Source of the DNA: Phoronis ovalis
Taxonomy: Eukaryota; Phoronida; Phoronidae
DNA length: 14,435 nt
Reading direction: 5' to 3'
Assembly (NCBI GenBank): GCA_028565635.1
Contig: JAOXYB010032398.1
Coordinates: 1 to 14,435 of the forward strand
The notes below the pieces were generated by a model that was given only the letters and a program-made list of their open reading frames with translations, was not told the DNA's origin and did not search any database. Position 1 is the stretch's first letter. Each line of letters opens with the position of its first letter. The position numbers and the translations under genes were made by a program. Shown piece by piece: positions 8,203 through 14,435 of the stretch.

Positions 8203-9090
8203 ATGGTAGTTCCACCAGTTGACAGAGGATGGGCATATGGATGATTGCATTAAGCTGTTTTGGAATGTATAGTTTGGTTATTGCATGTATAAAGGCAGAG
8301 GGTGTAATATTGGAATGAATTTTTCTTGACAAATATGAAGCTAGAAATACAGACGCTATCTGGGTGGTTGCCATAGTGGGTTTCCTAACGCTTGGTGTTG
8401 GCCCTCTTGCAAATGCACTTGCTGACAGATTCACAGTTCGGAGCCTTGTCATGGCTGGTGCTATTATAAGTAGTTTAGGATTTACCCTTAGTGGAAACGC
8501 CACTGCCGTTTGGCAACTATACATTACTTATGGAGTATTCGTTGGGTTTGGGTTCGGTCTCACTTTCCCACCCAGCCTAGTGATTTTATCGACCTATTTC
8601 AAGAAGCGTCGCTCATTAGCTCACGGCATTGCTGGTGCAGGTGCTGGATTTGGTGGTGTTTTATTACCATTTACGATGAGGTACGCAATTGACGAAATTG
8701 GTCTTGAAGGCGCATTACTTGTATTTGGTGGATTGATGTTGAATATGGTTCTAGTTGGTGCTCTTTATCGCACATTAACTTTTTATGGAAGATATTGTCA
8801 AACAATATACCCAACTCACTCGGAAAATCATGACATTTCTGAATCTAAGAGTTACGATAAAAAATGTCAACGTTTGATGAAAAGGGATAACATAAGAGGT
8901 GATTTTGGATCCAAAACGGTGCAAACTTGTCCGTTTCGAAACAGAAGTAACAGTTTTCCGGAGCAAGTTAATCATACTACATGTGATGTGAAACATAAGT
9001 CTATTCAAGGAATTTTTGACATCTTTGATTGAATTCAATCTAACATCGATTGGTTTCGTCGGTTCTCCCGTCAATCCAATATGGCGGACA
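8203..9090 (+). pseudogene. Broken monocarboxylate transporter (SLC16/MCT, MFS) fragment
   Basis: The translation begins MVVPPVDRGWAYG, the family's Pro-Asp-x-Gly-Trp start of helix 1. The frame then shifts near 8239 to MIALSCFGMYSLV and meets an in-frame TGA at 8316-8318 before IFLDKYEARN. From 8364 it stays open to TGA at 9030-9032. The open part holds helices 2-6, with YFKKRRSLAHGIAGAGAGFG at 8595-8654, the signature between helices 4 and 5, and ALLVFGGLMLN in helix 6. After that comes a polar stretch of about 80 residues like the large cytoplasmic loop. Helices 7-12 are absent; full transporters have about 450-500 residues. No introns interrupt the homologous region. Relatives carry monocarboxylates with protons across the plasma membrane, but a shift, a stop and the missing half make this copy inactive. 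Sequencing error could explain one lesion, hardly all. Confidence 0.8.
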
Positions 9091-11426
9091 TACATGTACA
9101 TAGCAACCGCATAATAACCACCTTAGCTAAGTCAATTCATTAAAATGCTTTGAAATACAATTACAAGGTTACTGCTCCGGGTTACTGTATATAGTTTTAT
9201 TTCACTTGTAGATTTATTCTGACGGATATTTCTAACATCTGTGAAGATCAATATAAATTTCAAGGGCTTGTCATTATAAAATAGTGGTCACGATCAGAGC
9301 TGTATGTAATTCCAGTAAAAAAAACTAATATAAATACAAGCTCAGTAATTATAAAAGTAACTATAAGATCTTGCACGAATGACAACTATTTTTCCTACGC
9401 ACTATATGCAACGGACCAATTTCATCTACTTTTTTCAGTAAGTAACACATGCTCCCGGCTTCCAGTATAAGGATTTATGACCCGGGCTCCACTATAAGCA
9501 GAGAGTAGAGCCTAAGCCTATCATAAAATAATTAAAAAAATTATAATCTTCAGTTGCATATGACCTAGTACATATACCAATTCACTAGAATCGCAATAGT
9601 ATGCGAATTATCTCATGTTTTATTTGAAAGTGTGTAAAAAGCGATTTATTTCGGTAAAAACGAGAAGTTTAAAATCAACAACATTTCTGCAAAATCAAAA
9701 TAATTGGTTGCCATGTCAACTATGCTTGCACCAGTGTCTTCAGAATAGCAAACTAAACAACCACAACGGTAGAAAGCTTATTTTGGTGCAAGATTTTAAT
9801 TTTTTGTCTGTTCAGATATGAAATATTACTCATATATGAAGTAGCAACAAACGCGAAAATGATAGTTAAAAGGGCTTGAAAAAACAGCTTATAAAATCAT
9901 CATAAAGTTTCGTTTATACTTTTTGGGCCATTTTCAGCTGATTTATATGTTGTTAATATTAAGAAAAAGATATTTGGTAGAAAAAAACGATGGTAATTAA
10001 ATGAGATATTTGTTTATAAAAAGTGGTTAATTTGTTAGCTATGGCAACGATTAACTCAAAGTTAAAATACAAATTTAAAAAAAAATTGGCATCTAAAAAG
10101 AAAATTCCATTGTACACTTGTCTGTAAATGTTTGTGTCAATACAATGATTCGTTTTAGAGATATAGAATAAAACGAGTACAGTACTGTCTACCAATCAAA
10201 AGTTGCCTTGTAACGCGGTTTGGTACCAATACCATGACCAGGGTGATATGTAAAATGAACGCAAATCACCCGCATGTATTTTATGTATTTGGGTCAACTC
10301 TTGAATGCATATTTTTCAAAAGCATGTAGCGAAGTAATTACTAAATTAATGCTAGTCGGCTTATTCTTATATATAATTGAAATAAATATCAACTAACTTG
10401 AACCGTCGTCTAATAACTTAGCTTTCCTTTGAATTCAAAGGGGGAAAATGTTTCTCTTCTGCCTTATTTAATTTCTCTTTGAATTTAAAGTAGGAAAATA
10501 GGATGCCTAGCTCAGAAACTTACATAAAGTATTCTATTGTGAATGAATTTCATTTATTGTAGGAACTGTACATGTATACACAATAATATTATAAAATCTA
10601 ATTAATGTTTTTAACGGCTGATGTTATTCTTAATAATTACTTAATATGCTAATTTATATACCAATGATTGTTAATTATTTTTGTGTAGTTAGTTTAATGT
10701 GTTAACGAATTATTCTAGAACATAATATTTGTATATACATGGTGGCGTGGCCTGCGGACCCAAATGTTCTCATCATGTTGCAATTTGTGAACAAACAATA
10801 ACTCAGTTTTTTTAGATTTCGCGCATTCATTCATAGAACGCTGTGTACTCTTTGTACAATTAATTCTAAAACGGTGATTTGGCGGATATTTTCCTATAAA
10901 AGCTTCTGTTTGCACTTGTAGAAACAGAAATATTCGTCATAGTTAATTTACAAGTAACTGTTCTTGACTGAAATTTATTTGATAACTGAATTAAATTAAA
11001 ACTACAATGTTTTGTCAATAAAGTAAAATTAAATAATTTCTAATAATACAATAATTTCTTAGTCTTTGTATGGTTACATTGATGAATTTTATAAAAAAAA
11101 TTCTAACGTAAGTACAATAATCAAACCATGCATCTTATTGGTCTCATAGCTCCTTATGTAATATAAACTTAAAGCTAATTTGTAAAAGATTGCATTCAAG
11201 CATTCTAATTAATCTTTATAAAATAACGATAGTCATGTGAAACGTCATTGCACGTGTACTAAGTACTACTCATTTGAAAACGTTGCAACAAGTAAATGTC
11301 ATATAATTTGTTAAATAATAGTGATGGAATCGAGTGTGACGTTAAAGCAGAGATAAAATCAAATCTGCATGATTTATAATCCACAAAATGTTTTAGAATA
11401 TGTTTGGGTATGCTAAATAAAATATT
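9091..11426. other. Intergenic, no gene seen
   Basis: About 2.3 kb of very AT-rich DNA. Several short open frames on both strands (for example 9615-9821 + and 9959-10195 -) have no domain, biased composition and no splice context, so they are not called. The only structure noted is the pair of palindromic repeats at 10423-10499. Confidence 0.55.
10423..10499. repeat. Pair of direct repeats, each a palindrome
   Basis: TTTCCTTTGAATTCAAAGG at 10423-10441 and its relative TTTCTCTTTGAATTTAAAG at about 10472-10490 are direct copies some 49 bases apart, each continuing into GGAAAAT-type sequence. Each centre (CTTTGAATTCAAAG, and with one mismatch CTTTGAATTTAAAG) is a dyad. No gene is adjacent. Confidence 0.6.
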
Positions 11427-11432
11427 TTTATT
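11427..11432 (-). terminator. Polyadenylation signal of the LDLa-LRR-GPCR gene
   Basis: AATAAA on the minus strand, about 232 bases after the receptor stop codon. It is the first consensus hexamer downstream and gives a 3' UTR of ordinary length. Confidence 0.6.
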
Positions 11433-11545
11433 CAATAAATTACCACATTTTATAAAACGAAATGCTAAAAAACAACGTTAGAAAACACGTCCCGAAAGGC
11501 TGCCCAAACCAGGAACTAAAATTCGGTACATCAAAGGAAAGTTGT

Positions 11546-11557
11546 TGTGACGTCACA
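11546..11557. promoter_or_regulatory. CRE-like palindrome TGTGACGTCACA
   Basis: A perfect 12-base palindrome containing the full cAMP-response element TGACGTCA. It lies in the presumed 3' UTR of the receptor gene, so a role as a CREB/ATF site is possible but unsupported by position. Confidence 0.3.
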
Positions 11558-11663
11558 GCATGAACATCACGGCCGTACTATTAGTGCAGTGCATACATTT
11601 AATTGTTACCTGTTATCAAACAATATAAAACATGGCAACCTGAATTGTATACATGATTGCAAA

Positions 11664-13926
11664 TTACAGACGTGTGGTTTTCGAAAGATGACTGTCGCTA
11701 CCGACTCTAGCACTACTGGTTTTATTGTTGTATTTCTTTTTTCTGCATTTTTTTTCGCATGGAACAGACGACAACGTGTATAGTATAGGGTTTATAGCGG
11801 AGTTTATAGGGAGTATAAAAACAGCAATCCAAGCTGAAAATTCTTGGGAAATGTTAACACCGGACAGTGCTATGAATCCAGCAATGATAATCGGGAACCA
11901 GCAAATAAAATCAGTAGCAACAATCAAACTTAATTTTCTCGCAAGAGTTACGTCACGAGAGGTCTGTTTTCTTCCCACAATTTTACCAGATTGCTTGACT
12001 TGCCAGAAAATTGCCAAATAACCTATTGCAACTAATAAAAAAGAAACCAAATTGAAAATTAGAAATACCACGAGGGTAAATTCCCAACCTGTAGACTGAG
12101 CAGTTGATAAAGTAAATGCAAGGCATACAGCGTTTCTACCGTAAAACATACTGCCTCCAAAATAGCCGATGCCAAAAAACGGAAAGGCAGAGATTAATAT
12201 CCAAACTGTCCAGACAATCGATATTAGTATCGTGGCAAACATTAGAGACATTGGTTTTATTTTAAATGCCAGATTAATCACCACTAATCGGTCTACTGTT
12301 ATAATGACTAACATCGATACTGACATCTCACTAGACAACGTTGCAAGAAATCCAGCTATTTGACATACTGATCCTGACCGCCATTTTGGATCATCCAAAT
12401 AATATGGTTGCGCATCCTGATGCATGTAATAGTACAAATCTGCGCTAGCTATGATTAATAGGTAGACACCCATAAGAAAGTCTGAGATGCCCAAATTTAT
12501 AACAAACAATGAGTTAACTTTCAGATTTGATTGTTCTGCCTTAATGCGCCAAATGAGAACAACCCCGTTACCTATAAATGCTGCCAAACCTAACAGCCAA
12601 ACGAAAACTCTAAGCGCATTGTTAGATAACAAATCAGTACAGGCAGAAAATTCATCAGTTTCTGGCGAACATGTCGCGTTTTCTATGTGTTTCACTAAAC
12701 AACAATATCGAAAACTGTCAGTCTTAAGGTTCTGTATCTGAATACCATCAAATGTTGCTTTTTCTATGAACATACTGGAGGGATTATCCTCTAAATTCAA
12801 TATTTGCAACGAAGAAATACCGGAAAATGCATTTCGGGTTATTCTTGTAAGACTGTTTTGACTAATATCCAAAATTGAAAGAGCACGAATCGCAAATCTA
12901 AATCCCTCCAAAACCGATAAAGAATTGCCAGATAACAAAAGTTCCTTCAGATTATCCATGTCTGCAAACACTTCAGCTGGTAATTCTGTGATGCCGTTCC
13001 TTGACAAATCTAACTTCCCAACAAAATAATGAGTCGCAAATGTCTCGTTAGACAATTTTATGGAGTTGTTAAAAAAAAAGATAGCCCTCATATAACGGGA
13101 AATACTTGGAAGAAACTGCAATTCTCCAGACTCACAATCCATCGTGTATCCAACACATTTACATGCTGTTGGACATGTTGTCGTTAATTCACAGTACTGT
13201 TCGTCGTCCCCTGTTTTACAATCCATTTTACCGTCACAAACTTTAATTTGGTCTAAACACCGTGTTTCACCTTGACATTGAAAGTAACCAGCAGGGCATC
13301 TGTAATTCTCACAATTTTTCTCATCAAACCCATTAATGCAATTCCACTTGCCATCGCAAACATAATGTATAGGAACGCAGAAGCTTTTTGGACATTTAAA
13401 CATTCCTGGACATGAAAAGTTATGACACCCTTGTAAATGATCAAAATTTTTACATCCAGAGGTCTTGTTAAAAATATCAATATCGTAGATACATAGTTGG
13501 TGAAATGGACAACAAGAGATGCTATCGTTGCATGGAAAAGCCTGTTGACCTTTGCAAATAGTGGACAATTGAATTTCTTTATTAATTTCGTAACTTTCAT
13601 CTTCCTGGTTATTACCACTACAATCTACCTGACCGTCATGCCACATGAAATCTGGAATGCATTTTCCACTGTGGCATTGATAACCACTGTGATTAGTACA
13701 TTTCGTCTTCCATTTACAAAGCTCCTCTATTTCGTCAGAAGCATCCTTGCAGTCAGTAATAAAATTGCAGGATCGGCTGTTTGGAATACATGAAGAATCT
13801 CCACATCTATGTTGGTCTGCTGAGCATTCTGGGTAGTTACAATTGTATTCGTCAGAACCATCCTTGCAGTCTTGTTTGTAGTCACAGTAGAATTGTATAG
13901 GGATACAATCGTCTTTACTGACACAC
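11664..13926 (-). CDS. LDLa-LRR G-protein coupled receptor (RXFP/GRL101-like), last exon, 5' partial
   Basis: One open frame of about 753 residues ends at TAA 11664-11666. Numbering from the Met codon at 13646: upstream of it (13926 to 13647) are two LDLa repeats and the start of a third. Then come a cysteine-rich module (31-74), LDLa repeats at 79-112 and 117-152, an LRR N-cap (158-171), about five LRRs (172-310) and a cysteine hinge (C315, C316, C326, C336). Seven helices span 345-628: GN in helix 1, NLGISDFLMGVYL in helix 2, C428 with C508 as the loop disulfide, VDRL in place of DRY, CWFP 582-585, and LPINSAINPILYT in helix 7. C630 and C634 could be lipidated; the tail ends TTRL. Relatives are relaxin-family receptors and snail GRL101; the ligand is unknown. 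Met 13646 is not the true start, as the frame and LDLa repeats run on upstream. The exon likely begins at 13926 after TTTAAG, or at 13956 after a pyrimidine tract; both give phase 2. The signal peptide exon was not found. Confidence 0.9.
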
Positions 13927-14435
13927 CTTAAATAAGTGACATTAAATAATAAACGGCTTACGAGGAAGGAATTGGCGGGTCGTTTATTATATATATACTC
14001 TTAAATACCTTGAGCCAGCTATGCTAGAAATTTACATTGTATAATCTCAATAAGATGTCTCCTATTGAAATAATTAGAGTCATACATTGCATGAATTGTT
14101 GAAAAGAAACTGATATCTGCTATACATAAATTAGTTTTATAAATATCAATATTGACCTGAAACATTCTAAAATATGTGCAATTTAAAATCGTTTAATGTT
14201 TATAAAGTTCGCAGCAAATCAAACGTGATAGTGCACGTTTACCGGATGTGCTATATGGCATTAGATAGCTAATAGCAACCATCGTCTGTATCCACATGCT
14301 GAAAATAGAACTTGGGCGCGTATTAATATGTCTGTTTTCTCTTTCTTTTTGTCTTTGACCCTGGGCAGCTATATGAACATTTCCATTTGAAAGTGGCTTT
14401 AATTTCGCACAAAGTGAGAGAAATCACAATTTAAA
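13927..14435. other. Probable intron or upstream part of the receptor gene
   Basis: The LDLa frame remains open for about 70 bases past 13926 and then meets a stop at about 13999-14001. No further LDLa exon was recognised up to the window end on the minus strand. Upstream exons encoding the signal peptide and any further repeats should lie beyond 14435. Confidence 0.5.

Noticed and set aside
8316-8318. TGA in the transporter read as selenocysteine
   Set aside because: The position is not a redox site in the family, there is also a frameshift upstream and the C-terminal half is missing, so simple decay is the better explanation.
9615-10195. Short frames on both strands in the 9-10 kb gap
   Set aside because: Composition is that of AT-rich noncoding DNA, with no domain and no splice context.
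13727-13924. 65-codon minus-strand frame near the receptor 5' side
   Set aside because: It is out of frame with the LDLa repeats, which read cleanly through the same bases in the receptor frame.
14243-14298. Possible signal-peptide exon of the receptor on the minus strand (ATG after TTTTCAG, donor GTAAAC)
   Set aside because: It would end in phase 1 while the receptor exon needs phase 2, and its hydrophobic core is weak.

Overview
This is an AT-rich, intron-containing stretch of animal nuclear DNA. The gene content points to a lophotrochozoan, most likely a mollusc and perhaps a bivalve. It carries a small secreted perlucin-like C-type lectin gene and a receptor with LDLa repeats, leucine-rich repeats and seven membrane segments, an architecture first known from the snail receptor GRL101. 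The introns hold degenerate transposons. I cannot name the species. There are no tRNA or rRNA genes, CRISPR arrays or bacterial features that I can recognise.

Layout. (1) 1-6130, + strand: a complete five-exon C-type lectin gene. It has a clear TATA box and initiator, a signal peptide in exon 1, four introns all in phase 1, EPN and WND calcium/sugar motifs, and AATAAA signals after the stop. Intron 2 (2.8 kb) is packed with repeats: a long foldback element whose right arm was broken by a 345-bp element flanked by TTAA, followed by a decayed antisense LINE 3' end. Intron 4 holds two adjacent near-perfect hairpins. (2) 6130-8200: mostly featureless AT-rich DNA with a perfect 12-bp hairpin, a decayed THAP zinc-finger relic (7090-7299) and a short tandem duplication. 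(3) 8203-9090, + strand: an SLC16-like monocarboxylate transporter fragment broken by a frameshift and a nonsense codon and lacking its C-terminal half. It is called a pseudogene. (4) 9100-11426: about 2.3 kb with no gene that I can support. (5) 11427-13926, - strand: the large 3'-terminal exon of an LDLa-LRR-GPCR of the RXFP/GRL101 type. One uninterrupted frame runs through at least five LDLa-like modules, the LRRs, the cysteine hinge and all seven helices. Its 5' exons lie beyond the window or were not recognised.

The two live genes are convergent and far apart, and nothing suggests that they work together. The lectin looks like a secreted recognition protein. The receptor is a cell-surface GPCR with a large extracellular ligand-binding region. 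The points most worth following up are the nested transposons inside the lectin intron, the dsRNA-forming potential of that intron, the LDLa repeat that lost both cysteines of one disulfide, and the cysteine-rich module between LDLa repeats of the receptor.
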